Assembly (NCBI RefSeq): GCF_021168455.1
Contig: NZ_JAJOZR010000012.1
Location: 117,350 to 181,349, forward strand
Length of the DNA stretch: 64,000 bases
Source: Ferranicluibacter quercicola
GTDB lineage: Bacteria > Pseudomonadota > Alphaproteobacteria > Rhizobiales > Rhizobiaceae
Direction: 5' to 3'
In this document: piece by piece, positions 28,271 through 36,606 of the stretch
Layout: each line of letters starts with the position of its first letter
Numbering within the stretch: the stretch's first letter is position 1
The notes under the pieces: model-generated
Told to the model about the DNA's origin: nothing
Databases searched by the model: none
Seen by the model: the letters and a program-made list of their open reading frames with translations, nothing else
Position numbers and translations under genes: made by a program

Positions 28271-28320
28271 AGGAAGGAAGAAAGGAAGGAAGGAAGGAAG
28301 GAAGGAAGGAAGGAAGAAAG
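28271..28320. repeat. GGAA tetranucleotide microsatellite
   Basis: Eight uninterrupted GGAA units (about 28284-28315) flanked by imperfect ones, about 100-150 bases upstream of the DUF2254 start. Such long simple repeats are rare in this kind of genome and prone to length change. Confidence 0.9.
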
Positions 28321-28486
28321 ACCCTCTCTGGCCTGCCGGCCATCTCCCCCACAAGGGGGGAGAAGACGTGCGGCATCCGCTCGCTTCAAAAGAAACGTTC
28401 AAGATTAAAGCTGAGGGCGTGCCGCGAGTCCTCTCCCCCTTGTGGGGGAGATTCCCGGCGGGGCAGAAAGGGCCTGTCTTCTTGCC
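28320..28486. repeat. RIME/MITE-like element (family B), copy 1
   Basis: About 165 bases bounded by inverted ends: left 'accctctctggcctgccgg' and right its near-complement, each followed inward by a 'ctcccccacaaggggg' hairpin. The middle differs from that of the second copy at 47993-48160. It lies between the ptrB stop and the microsatellite. Confidence 0.8.
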
Positions 28487-28488
28487 CC

Positions 28489-30594
28489 TTACATCTTCCG
28501 CGCCACCTTGATCGCAAACGCATATTCGAACGCGATCTCCTCCAGCCGCTGGAAGCGGCCGGAGGCGCCGCCGTGGCCGGCGCCCATGTTGGTTTTCAAG
28601 AGGATCGGCTGTTGGCCGGTGGTCCTGTCGCGCAGCTTCGCCACCCATTTGGTCGGCTCCCAGTAGGTCACGCGCGGATCGGTGAGGCCGGAAAGGGCGA
28701 GGAGGGCGGGGTAGGGTTTTTCCGCCACATTGTCATAGGGCGAGTAGCTGGCGATATGGTGGTAGGCCGCCGCGTCGTCGATCGGGTTGCCCCATTCCGG
28801 CCATTCCGGCGGGGTCAGCGGCAGGGTGTCGTCGAGCATGGTGTTCAGCACGTCCACGAAGGGAACGGCTGCGATGATGCCGCCGAATTTCTCCGGCGCC
28901 ATGTTGGCGACCGCGCCCATCAGCATGCCGCCGGCCGAGCCGCCTTCGGCGACGATGTTCGCGTAGGACGTGAAGCCCTCCTGATTCAGATAGTCGGCCG
29001 CCGCGATGAAGTCCTTGAAGGTGTTGGTCTTCTTCTCCATCTTGCCGTCTTCGTACCAGGCAAAGCCCTTGTCCTTGCCGCCGCGGATATGGGCGATGGC
29101 ATAGACGAAGCCGCGGTCTACCAGCGACAGGCAGTTGGTGTTGAACGAGGCGGGAATGGAAATGCCGTAGGCGCCGTAGCCGTAGAGCAGGCAGGGCGCG
29201 GAGCCGTCGAGCGGGGTGTCGCGGCGGTAGAGCAGCGTCACCGGCACGGCGGCGCCGTCATGCGAGGGCGCATACACGCGGCGCGTGACATAGTCGTCCG
29301 GATCATGGCCGGAGGGCACCTCCTGCGTTTTCAGGAGCGTGCGCGCGCGCGTCGTCATGTCGTAGTCGAACAGCTGGCTCGGCGTCGTCATCGAGGAATA
29401 GGAAAAGCGGATGACGTCGGTGTCGTATTCGGCAGCACCGGAGAGGCCGAGCGAGAAGGCTTCCTCGGCAAAGGCGATCGCGTGTTCCGCGCCGGTGCGC
29501 CGGTCGCGGATCTTGATCTGCGGCAGCCCGTTCTCGCGCTCCAGCCAGACGAGATGGCGGGCAAACGCCATATGGTTGAGGATCAGCCGGCCGGGGGTGT
29601 GGGGCACGACCTCGCGCCAGTTCTCCCGCTCCGGCCGGTCGAACGGCGTTTCCATGATCTTGAAATCCTTGGCGCCGTCAGCATTCGTCAGGATGTAGAA
29701 GACGTCGCCGCCTTCCGTCAGGGAATATTCGAGCCCGGTCTCGCGCGCCGCCACCAGCTTCGGCGTCGCGTGCAGGTCGGCGGTCGGGATCAGCAGGTAT
29801 TCGCTGGTCTCGTGGTCGTGGATGTCGATATAGATGACGTCGTCCAGCATGGACGCGCCGACGCCCATGAAGAAGCCCGGATCCTCCTCCTCGTAGACCA
29901 GCCGGTCGTCCGCCTGCGGCGTGCCGATGACGTGGTGGAAGATCTTCGACGGGCGGTGGTTTTCGTCGAGCACGGTATAGAAGAAGCTGCGGCCGTCGGG
30001 CGCCCAGGCGCCGCCGCCGCCGGTGTTCGCGATCACGTCCGCGAGGTCCTCGCCGGTCGACAGATCGCGGATGCGCAGCGTGTAATATTCCGAGCCCTTG
30101 TCGTCATAGCCCCAGATGCCGAGCGAGTGATCGGTGCAATGGTCGATGCCGGAGAGGCGGAAATAGTCCTTGCCCGCGGCCTCCTTGTCGCCGTCGAGCA
30201 GCACCACGCGCTCGCCGCCCGCCCGCGGCTCGCGGAAATAGCGCGGCTGCTCGCCGCCGGTGACGAAGGACGTGCCGTAGGCGAAGGGTCCGTCCTTCAT
30301 CGGCACGGAACTGTCGTCTTCCTTGATGCGGCCCTTCATCTCGGAAAACAGCTGCTTCTGCAGCGCCTCGGTGTCCGCCATCGCCGCCTTCATATAGGCG
30401 TTCTCGGCCTCCAGATGCGCCCGGATCTCGGGATCGAGGATCGAGGTATCCTTGAACATCTGCTGCCAGTTGTCGGCCCGGAACCAGGCATAATCGTCGG
30501 TGCGCGTGATGCCGTGGCGGGTGTCGCTCACCGGCTTCTTGGGCGCGACGGGCGCCGGGGGCAGGCTGGAAAAGACGGGGGCATGGTCGGACAA
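28489..30594 (-). CDS. ptrB: Oligopeptidase B (prolyl oligopeptidase family)
   Basis: 701-residue serine peptidase cleaving short peptides after Arg/Lys. An N-terminal beta-propeller (about 70-420) covers a C-terminal hydrolase. The nucleophile Ser is in GGSAGGML and the catalytic His in GAGHGGASGR; LYGYGAYG and AHIRGG complete the S9A signature. I chose the TTG at 30594 (CCGGAG seven bases upstream), which starts the protein at the usual place; upstream codons in the long ORF have no similarity to the family. It lies 141 bases downstream of the LysR gene on the same strand. Confidence 0.93.
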   Translation of the reverse strand: MSDHAPVFSSLPPAPVAPKKPVSDTRHGITRTDDYAWFRADNWQQMFKDTSILDPEIRAHLEAENAYMKAAMADTEALQKQLFSEMKGRIKEDDSSVPMKDGPFAYGTSFVTGGEQPRYFREPRAGGERVVLLDGDKEAAGKDYFRLSGIDHCTDHSLGIWGYDDKGSEYYTLRIRDLSTGEDLADVIANTGGGGAWAPDGRSFFYTVLDENHRPSKIFHHVIGTPQADDRLVYEEEDPGFFMGVGASMLDDVIYIDIHDHETSEYLLIPTADLHATPKLVAARETGLEYSLTEGGDVFYILTNADGAKDFKIMETPFDRPERENWREVVPHTPGRLILNHMAFARHLVWLERENGLPQIKIRDRRTGAEHAIAFAEEAFSLGLSGAAEYDTDVIRFSYSSMTTPSQLFDYDMTTRARTLLKTQEVPSGHDPDDYVTRRVYAPSHDGAAVPVTLLYRRDTPLDGSAPCLLYGYGAYGISIPASFNTNCLSLVDRGFVYAIAHIRGGKDKGFAWYEDGKMEKKTNTFKDFIAAADYLNQEGFTSYANIVAEGGSAGGMLMGAVANMAPEKFGGIIAAVPFVDVLNTMLDDTLPLTPPEWPEWGNPIDDAAAYHHIASYSPYDNVAEKPYPALLALSGLTDPRVTYWEPTKWVAKLRDRTTGQQPILLKTNMGAGHGGASGRFQRLEEIAFEYAFAIKVARKM

Positions 30595-30735
30595 GGCGAT
30601 CTCCGGGGGTTCGCTGGAGCTTTTCCGATGTCCCGGAAAGGCTCCATCTCTTCGTTGCAGCCGCAGGACAATGCGCTGGGATATCCAGCACATAGATGCC
30701 GCAGCCGGCGCATTCAAGCGGCAAAGCGCGTTGTC

Positions 30736-31674
30736 TCAGCGCGCGGAGAGCGCGGCGACCGCGTAATCGATGAAGGCGCGGATTTTCGGCGTGGCGCTGT
30801 GCCGGTCGAGCGTGCAGGCGTAGAAGGTGAAGGGCGTGTGCGCGGCGACCGTGGTGCTGCCGGCGACGCTGCTGCCGCCGGCGACGGGGGCCTCCTGAAA
30901 CAAGGGCACGACCAGGCCTTTGGCGATCAGCGCGTCGGCGATGAAGGCGCCGAGCCGGGCGATGCCGGCGCCGGCCAGGACCATGGAGGTCAGGGTGTCG
31001 ATGTCGTTGCTGATGATCTTCGGCTTGATGTCGGGCTCGTAGAGCGTGCCGTCCTTGAGAAACGTCCAGCGGAACAGGCGGCCATGGGTGGCCAGCCGGT
31101 AGAGCAGGCAATCGTGATGCACGAGATCCTCCGGCGTCCGCGGCGTGCCGCGGCGGGCGAGATACTCGGGCGCGGCGCAGATCAGCATGGGCACGGTGAC
31201 GAGGCGGCGCGCGATCAGCGAGGGCTCCAGCTGCTCGGCGAAGCGCACGCTGATGTCGATGCCCTCGGCGATATGATCGACCGCCCTGTCGGTGACGACG
31301 AGCTCGACGGACAGCTGCGGGTAGAGGCGCGCGAAACCGGGAATGAGCGGTGCGACGACATGCCGCCCGAAGGCGACGGAGGTGGACAAGGTGAGCCGGC
31401 CCCGCGGCGTGTCGTTGAGCGCCGAGACGGCGGTGGCGGCCGCCTCCAGCGCGTGGACGACAGGGCGGACGCGCTCGAAATACACCTGCCCGCTATCCGT
31501 CAGCCCCAGGCGGCGCGTTGTGCGCTGCAGCAGGCGCACGCCGAGGTCGCGCTCCAGCCGGGCGATGTTCTGGCTGGCGGCGGCAGGGCTGATGCCGAGG
31601 TGGCGCGCCGCCGCTGCGATGCTGCCCATCTCGACGCTGCGCACGAAACTCTCGATCCCGCGAAGACTGTCCAT
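30736..31674 (-). CDS. LysR-family transcriptional regulator
   Basis: 312 residues. The N-terminal helix-turn-helix (GSIAAAARHLGISPAAASQNIARLE) is followed by a LysR effector domain of the CrgA/DsdC-like clade (RGRLTLSTSVAFGRHVVAPLIP). It is divergent from the small DUF2798 gene at 31804 (130-base gap), its most likely target. The start at MDSLRG fits the family. Confidence 0.92.
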   Translation of the reverse strand: MDSLRGIESFVRSVEMGSIAAAARHLGISPAAASQNIARLERDLGVRLLQRTTRRLGLTDSGQVYFERVRPVVHALEAAATAVSALNDTPRGRLTLSTSVAFGRHVVAPLIPGFARLYPQLSVELVVTDRAVDHIAEGIDISVRFAEQLEPSLIARRLVTVPMLICAAPEYLARRGTPRTPEDLVHHDCLLYRLATHGRLFRWTFLKDGTLYEPDIKPKIISNDIDTLTSMVLAGAGIARLGAFIADALIAKGLVVPLFQEAPVAGGSSVAGSTTVAAHTPFTFYACTLDRHSATPKIRAFIDYAVAALSAR

Positions 31675-31803
31675 AGCTGCGCGCACTCCCGATACGGATC
31701 ATTCGAAAGTTTTGCTTCAGATTGAGGGAGCCTGCAAGCCTCTAATCACGCGCCGCATTTGGCGCTAGGACAGGGACATCGAGATCAAACATCCGGAGAG
31801 ACC

Positions 31804-32085
31804 ATGCCCACCAACGCAACCCCCGCATCGCCCGCCGCCCGCTCTGCAAGGGCGGGCCTTCCCCCGGCGATGACCCCTTACGTCTTCGCCTTCTTCATGG
31901 CCGGCATCATGGCCTTCGTCATGTGCTGGATCATCGTTTCGGTGAACAGCGGCATCGACGGCGGCCTGCCCATGCGCGTGGCCGGCGCCTATCTCGTCGC
32001 CATGCCCGCCGCCTTCGTCAGCGTGCTGATCGTCCGCCCGATCGCGCTGAAGCTCACCGCCCTTGTGGTGCGCCGCCCGGGCTGA
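31804..32085 (+). CDS. DUF2798 small membrane protein
   Basis: 93 residues with two membrane helices (about 26-46 and 57-77): YVFAFFMAGIMAFVMCWIIV and a second VAGAYLVAMPAAFVSVLIV. This is the usual DUF2798 arrangement. The start at 31804 follows CCGGAGAG. It is divergent from a LysR regulator and convergent with the glyoxalase gene. Function unknown. Confidence 0.85.
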   Translation: MPTNATPASPAARSARAGLPPAMTPYVFAFFMAGIMAFVMCWIIVSVNSGIDGGLPMRVAGAYLVAMPAAFVSVLIVRPIALKLTALVVRRPG

Positions 32086-32101
32086 ACTTGGGGCCGGACG
32101 T

Positions 32102-33016
32102 TCAGGCCGACAGCGTCAGCCCGATGCCGAACGGATCGGTAAGGGAGACGGTGTCGCCGGCGCGGGTCGTGGCGATCTCCAGCCGGTCCAACGCGGCCAG
32201 CGCCGACTGAAGGGCCGCCGCGTCGTTGAACCGCAGGGCGTAGGTGCCGAGCCCGGTCATATCGGCCACGCGCCGCGGCGCGTTGCGCGCGTTCCAGATA
32301 TTGGCGGCGAGATGGTGGTGGTAGCGGCCGCTCGAAAAGAAGCTGGCGCCGGGATAGGTGGAGATCAGATCGAGGCCGAGCACGTCGCGGAAGAAGCCGT
32401 TGGCCTGCGGCAGATCCGACACCTGCAGGTGCAGGTGGCCAAGCGCCGTGCCGGCCGCCATGCCGCCCCAGGCGATCTCCGCACGCCCGAGCGCCACGCC
32501 CTCGTCGTAGAGCGCCTGCAGATCGAGCGGCAGCGTCGCCATCTTCACGGTGCCGTCGGGCAGGGTAGTCCAGGTGGCGCGGGGCCGGTCGCGATAGACC
32601 TCGATGCCGTTGCCCTCGGGATCGGCGAGATAGATCGCCTCGCTGACCAGATGGTCGGAAGCGCCCTGCAGCGGCACCTGAAGGTCCGCGGCATGGGCCA
32701 GCCACCGGGCAAGCGCCGACCGGTCCGGTACGAGAAAGGCCGTGTGGAACAGGCCCGGCGCGTTGCGCGGCGCCGGGGTCGCCGTGCCGGAGGTTGTGAG
32801 CGTCAGCAGCGGCCGCCCGCCGACGCCGAGCGTCTCGCCGCTCGGCAACCGCGCCATCAGGCTCAGTCCCATCACCGACTGGTACCACGACGAGACGAGC
32901 GGCAGGTCGCGCACCACCAGCCGTGCGTGATCGACATAGGCCGGCATGGCCAAGGGATGTTCGGGGATGAGCGGACGCTCCGTCGAAGGGGTGATGTCGG
33001 TCATGGAAAGGCTCAT
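32102..33016 (-). CDS. Two-domain glyoxalase/VOC-family protein (CatE-like)
   Basis: 304 residues forming two vicinal-oxygen-chelate domains, as in CatE/extradiol ring-cleavage dioxygenases. Domain 1 runs about 28-140 (HARLVVRDLPLVSSWYQSVMGL ... DPEGNGIEVYRDRP); domain 2 about 190-304 (LGHLHLQVSDLPQANGFFRDVLGL ... YHHHLAANIW ... DPFGIGLTLS). Candidate metal ligands (His and Glu) are visible. The start is ATG 33016 or 33004. The substrate is unknown; ring cleavage or lactoylglutathione chemistry are both possible. Confidence 0.85.
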   Translation of the reverse strand: MSLSMTDITPSTERPLIPEHPLAMPAYVDHARLVVRDLPLVSSWYQSVMGLSLMARLPSGETLGVGGRPLLTLTTSGTATPAPRNAPGLFHTAFLVPDRSALARWLAHAADLQVPLQGASDHLVSEAIYLADPEGNGIEVYRDRPRATWTTLPDGTVKMATLPLDLQALYDEGVALGRAEIAWGGMAAGTALGHLHLQVSDLPQANGFFRDVLGLDLISTYPGASFFSSGRYHHHLAANIWNARNAPRRVADMTGLGTYALRFNDAAALQSALAALDRLEIATTRAGDTVSLTDPFGIGLTLSA

Positions 33017-33413
33017 CGCGGTCGCTCCTGCTTGAGTGTTCGGGACGATGCCGGACAGGACACGCGCCATTCCGGCCTGTGCGGCAGGTGGCGCGGATCG
33101 TCCGTGGCGAGAGTCCCGAAAGTGATGCCGACTATGCACCGCCGGCGCCCGGCGCGAAATCCCCGGGAACGGCGATGCAGCGTCTCGGAGGCGTTGACAA
33201 TCCCTGCGCGAACCCTTCACGCCGGCTTGAAACTTTTTTCGCACCCGCAGCATTTTTCCGCCCTTTGCGGCACAGTCTGTCATTCTCCCGCCAGCATCCG
33301 CGCCGATGATCGATTCGTCACTGAAAGTGACCGGCGCATGTCCCCCGGGGGCTCGCCAAACGGGCGGCGGGTGCGTAGCCTGACCGCGAAACGGATCTGG
33401 AGACGAAGCGCGC
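33017..33413. other. Non-coding gap between divergent genes
   Basis: About 400 bases between the glyoxalase and hemolysin III starts. No repeat or RNA recognised; it must hold both promoters. Confidence 0.4.
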
Positions 33414-34073
33414 GTGGAGATCAAGGGCATCAAGTGGAATTACGACCGGACCGAGATGATCGCGGACGGCATCGTCCATGGCATCGGTCTCGCCTGCGCG
33501 CTCGTCGGCGTCACCATCCTGCTGGTCCATGCGGGCGCCGCAAGCACGGCCGGGCAGATCGCGGCCGCGGCAATCTACGGCGCCGGCCTCGTCGCCACGC
33601 TGTCGATCTCCTTTCTCTACAATATGTGGCCGGTTTCGCGCACGAAATGGCTGCTGCGCCGGTTCGATCACTCCTCGATCTTCATCCTGATCGCGGCGAC
33701 CTACACGCCGTTCCTGCAGAGCGGCTGGGACGATCCCTTCCTCGCCGTCATGCTCGTCGGCATCTGGCTGATCGCCGCACTCGGCATCGCGCTGAAATGC
33801 GTCTTCCCGGGGCGCTACGACAAGCTGGCCATCGTGCTCTATCTCGCCATGGGCTGGAGCGGCGTGCTGGCCGTCGGGCCGCTGCTGACGACGCTGAACG
33901 GCGCCACCATGCTGCTCATTCTCGCCGGCGGCATCATCTACTCCGCCGGCGTCATCTTCCACGTGTGGGAGCGGCTGCGCTTCCAGAACGCCATCTGGCA
34001 CGGCTTCGTGGTCACCGCTGCCGCCGTTCACTTCTCGGCCGTCTTTTCGGTCATCGGAAACGCGACCGCCTGA
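33414..34073 (+). CDS. Hemolysin III/PAQR-family membrane protein
   Basis: 219 residues with seven predicted membrane helices. PAQR-type motifs: DGIVHGIG (helix 1), RRFDHSSIFILIAATYTPF (helix 3), and the closing HVWERLRFQNAIWHGFVVTAAAVHF, whose His residues form the family's zinc site. The start is GTG 33414, after CTGGAGACG. The family includes YqfA and hly-III; a ceramidase-like hydrolase role is suggested for relatives. No clear operon partner. Confidence 0.9.
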   Translation: MEIKGIKWNYDRTEMIADGIVHGIGLACALVGVTILLVHAGAASTAGQIAAAAIYGAGLVATLSISFLYNMWPVSRTKWLLRRFDHSSIFILIAATYTPFLQSGWDDPFLAVMLVGIWLIAALGIALKCVFPGRYDKLAIVLYLAMGWSGVLAVGPLLTTLNGATMLLILAGGIIYSAGVIFHVWERLRFQNAIWHGFVVTAAAVHFSAVFSVIGNATA

Positions 34074-34112
34074 GATCCACGCGCGAGGCCGCGCGCGGGC
34101 TCGCCGGATCGC

Positions 34113-34550
34113 TCAGGCCGGGTCGAAGCTCAGCGCCACGCCGTTCATGCAGTAGCGAAGCCCGGTCGGAGCCGGTCCGTCCGGAAAGACATGGCCGAGA
34201 TGCGCGTCGCAATCGGCGCACTTCACTTCCGTCCGTGTCATGCCGTAGGAGCGGTCGGTGACCTGCGTCACCGCTTCGGGCGCGAGCGGCTGGAAGAAGC
34301 TCGGCCAGCCCGTTCCCGAATCGAACTTCGTGCCTGCGTCGTAAAGCGCATTGCCGCAGCAGATGCAGCGATAGGTGCCGGCCTTGCCGAGCGCGAAATC
34401 GGGGCTCGAAAACGCCCGTTCGGTGCCGTGCTGACGGGTCACGCGATACTGGTCCGGCGTCAGCTGCTCGCGCCATTCGGCATCGCTCTTCACGACCTTG
34501 AAAGCGGGGTTTGCGCCGTTATCGGTGGCCTGCATGCAATGTTCGCTCAT
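34113..34550 (-). CDS. msrB: Peptide methionine-R-sulfoxide reductase
   Basis: 145-residue repair enzyme that reduces methionine-R-sulfoxide in proteins. The zinc site is two CxxC pairs (CICC and CADC), catalytic Cys in GLRYCMNGVALSF, and the signature KFDSGTGWPSFFQPL is intact. The ATG at 34550 follows GGAGAACGAC. It is a stand-alone gene convergent with hemolysin III. Confidence 0.96.
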   Translation of the reverse strand: MSEHCMQATDNGANPAFKVVKSDAEWREQLTPDQYRVTRQHGTERAFSSPDFALGKAGTYRCICCGNALYDAGTKFDSGTGWPSFFQPLAPEAVTQVTDRSYGMTRTEVKCADCDAHLGHVFPDGPAPTGLRYCMNGVALSFDPA

Positions 34551-34867
34551 GTCGTTCTCCTCATCTTGAGATGACCTTTCATATAGGAACGCGCAGCGCG
34601 CAAACAAAGCGTCGCACTTGGTATCAGGCGTTCGCCTTTGTGCCCCGCCGCTTTATAGTAACGTCTGCTCATGGAAACATATCCGGCAGAGCGGGAATCA
34701 GAGGTTGCAGAGAATCGCCTGCCCCGCCATCGGTGCGCGGAGGGATGTTGCCCCGAACCGCGTTTCTCGATAGATCAACGCGCCCCATTACACCGGGATT
34801 GCTTGTGACAACTGTGATGAAGCGCATGAATTTCGTCGCCAAGTCTTGCGTCTATTGAAAAACGGGT

Positions 34868-34896
34868 TTGACATTTTTGGGGCGAATGTTATTCGA
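34868..34896 (+). promoter_or_regulatory. Possible sigma-70 promoter upstream of mucR
   Basis: TTGACA at 34868-34873 with a weak TATTCG-type -10 about 16 bases further, in the AT-rich 600-base region upstream of mucR. The distance to the gene (~270 bases) is long, leaving room for the autoregulatory sites known for Ros/MucR proteins. Confidence 0.35.
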
Positions 34897-35164
34897 GTAA
34901 AGGCAAAGTGTCTGAGACTGAAATTACTGCAGGTTGTCGTCGCCGAAATATCTCTACAGAATTCGGTTGTCTTTTCGGGGTAGGGGAAAGATATCCGGCG
35001 GTCCATGCAGGTGCATTTATCAAGTAACTCGGTCGTCCCATTCTGATGCAATCGTGCCGGTTTTACCGGAATCGATCGCATTTCCATGGGACAAATGGCG
35101 CTTTCAGAAAAAAGCCTGCGCATTCGCGGGCAATAACGAGACAACCGCCCGAAAGGAGAACAAA

Positions 35165-35614
35165 ATGAGTGAACAGATGGCAGGACATGGTGGCATGCCC
35201 GGACATGGCAACGAGTTGCTGGTGGAACTGACCGCAGAGATTGTCGCAGCCTATGTCAGCAATCATGTCGTGCCCGTCTCGGAGCTGTCGACCCTCATCG
35301 GCGATGTGCACACCGCGCTGAACAACACCGGTGCACCGGCCCCCGTCGTCGCCGCCGTGGAAAAGCCCAAGCCCGCCGTATCGGTGCGCAAGTCGGTTCA
35401 GGACGGGCAGATCACCTGCCTGGAATGCGGCGGAAACTTCAAGTCGCTGAAGCGCCACCTGATGACGCACCACGCTCTGTCGCCGGAAGACTATCGCGAG
35501 AAGTGGGAACTGCCGGCAGACTACCCGATGGTCGCCCCGGCCTATGCCGAAGCGCGCTCGCGCCTGGCCCGCGAAATGGGCCTCGGCCAACGCCGCAAGC
35601 GCGCCGCCAAGTAA
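35165..35614 (+). CDS. mucR: Ros/MucR-family zinc-finger regulator
   Basis: 149-residue DNA-binding regulator of exopolysaccharide, motility and virulence/symbiosis genes in Rhizobiaceae. The C2H2-like finger is CLECGGNFKSLKRHLMTHH (about 82-100), then the conserved LSPEDYREKWELPADYPMVAPAYAE and a basic tail. The N-terminus LLVELTAEIVAAYVSNHVVP mediates higher-order assembly in known relatives. The ATG at 35165 follows AAAGGAG. The AT-rich upstream region fits the known preference of these proteins for AT-rich sites and autorepression. It ends in a strong terminator at 35769. Confidence 0.95.
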   Translation: MSEQMAGHGGMPGHGNELLVELTAEIVAAYVSNHVVPVSELSTLIGDVHTALNNTGAPAPVVAAVEKPKPAVSVRKSVQDGQITCLECGGNFKSLKRHLMTHHALSPEDYREKWELPADYPMVAPAYAEARSRLAREMGLGQRRKRAAK

Positions 35615-35677
35615 GCACGCCGGCAAGTCAGCACGCCGACCCGTCAGCACGCCGACCCGTCAGCACGCCGCCAGGTC
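35614..35677. repeat. Four tandem 16-bp repeats at the mucR stop codon
   Basis: Units of AGCACGCCGACCCGTC type at 35614, 35630, 35646 and 35662. The first begins on the last base of the stop codon. The preceding 16 bases, which encode the last residues of MucR, look like a diverged fifth unit. Confidence 0.85.
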
Positions 35678-35768
35678 GGCGGACGGGCACGTCGGCGGAC
35701 CGGCGACAGGCTTCGCGCCAGCGCGACACCGCTTTTGCCAACGCCTCCCAAGCGCAACGTCACCATGG

Positions 35769-35802
35769 CGCCGGACCGGATCCTGATCCGGTCCGGCTTT
35801 TT
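35769..35802 (+). terminator. Rho-independent terminator of mucR
   Basis: A near-perfect inverted repeat (GCCGGACCGGATC and its complement) with a tiny loop, directly followed by T5. Confidence 0.9.
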
Positions 35803-35979
35803 CATGTCCGCGGAAGGGCCGCGCATATGCGTGAACCAGAATAAGGAAAAAATGCCTATATGATTCAGGGCTCTATGTGAAAGGTCAAACAATTCAACAG
35901 AAAGTTGCGGTCGGGTTGTAGCGCTCGTTTCCCCTTCGGCGTAGGATATATGAAACTATTCCTATAACGGAGATCTGCG

Positions 35980-36606
35980 ATGACCATGCCCTCTGCACCT
36001 GCCAGCGTTCTGACGACGATCGGCCCTCTGGGCCTTCTGGGCCGTTTTTCCGACGATCGCGGCCCCGCAGCCGCAGCCTCCGTCATCGCGATATCGCCGC
36101 TCTCGGCCCGGGCGGCGGCGTCTCCGGCAGCGGCGCCCACCCGTGAGCCTATCCGTGCGCCGGAGTGCAAATCCGCGTGGCCGCCCTCCGCCGCAGGGCT
36201 TCCCGCAGCGGACGGGCAGGCGGCCCGCACGCCCGCGCCGTCCCGGCTTCGCGAACAGCCGGAGACGGCAGCGCCCGATCCGCTGGCGCAGGCCCGCTGC
36301 CGCATGGTGGCCGATGTGGTCGAGGAACTCACCCTGATGGTCGGCGATCGCCAGCAGCTGCGACGCGACCGCCGGCGAATGATGACGCATGTCCGCCAGA
36401 TCGCCATGTATGTCAGCCATGTCGTGCTGCAGGTCTCGCTGACCGATATCGGCGTGGCTTTCGGGCGGGATCGCTCGACGGTCAGCTATTCCTGCCATGT
36501 GGTGGAGGATCGTCGCGACGATGCCGATTTCGATGCCTTCGTCACCGCCATCGAGCGCGTGATCACGGCCGCCTTCCTGCCGGTCGGAGATGCCACCCAT
36601 GCGTGA
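35980..36606 (+). CDS. DnaA domain-IV-like HTH protein
   Basis: 208 residues. The first ~100 are low-complexity Ala/Pro. The C-terminal part (about 125-175: RMMTHVRQIAMYVSHVVLQVSLTDIGVAFG, then RDRSTVSYSCHVVEDRR) matches the DNA-binding domain IV of DnaA, including the R-x-I-A-M-Y start and the I-G-x-x-F-G...S-T-V recognition helix. There is no AAA+ ATPase domain, so it cannot be a replication initiator by itself; it may act as a regulator at DnaA-box-like sites. Its stop overlaps the start of the DUF6456 gene, implying co-translation. Confidence 0.78.
   Translation: MTMPSAPASVLTTIGPLGLLGRFSDDRGPAAAASVIAISPLSARAAASPAAAPTREPIRAPECKSAWPPSAAGLPAADGQAARTPAPSRLREQPETAAPDPLAQARCRMVADVVEELTLMVGDRQQLRRDRRRMMTHVRQIAMYVSHVVLQVSLTDIGVAFGRDRSTVSYSCHVVEDRRDDADFDAFVTAIERVITAAFLPVGDATHA

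Noticed and set aside
28225..31725. 1166-codon open frame on the + strand
   Set aside because: It is antisense to oligopeptidase B and the LysR gene, which have full domain matches. Its translation is Gly/Arg/Ala-rich with no domain; it is an effect of high GC.
32063..34261. 732-codon open frame on the + strand
   Set aside because: Overlaps the glyoxalase on the other strand and hemolysin III in another frame; no domain.
35614..35677. Possible CRISPR array
   Set aside because: Four directly abutting 16-base units without spacers and no cas genes; a simple tandem repeat.
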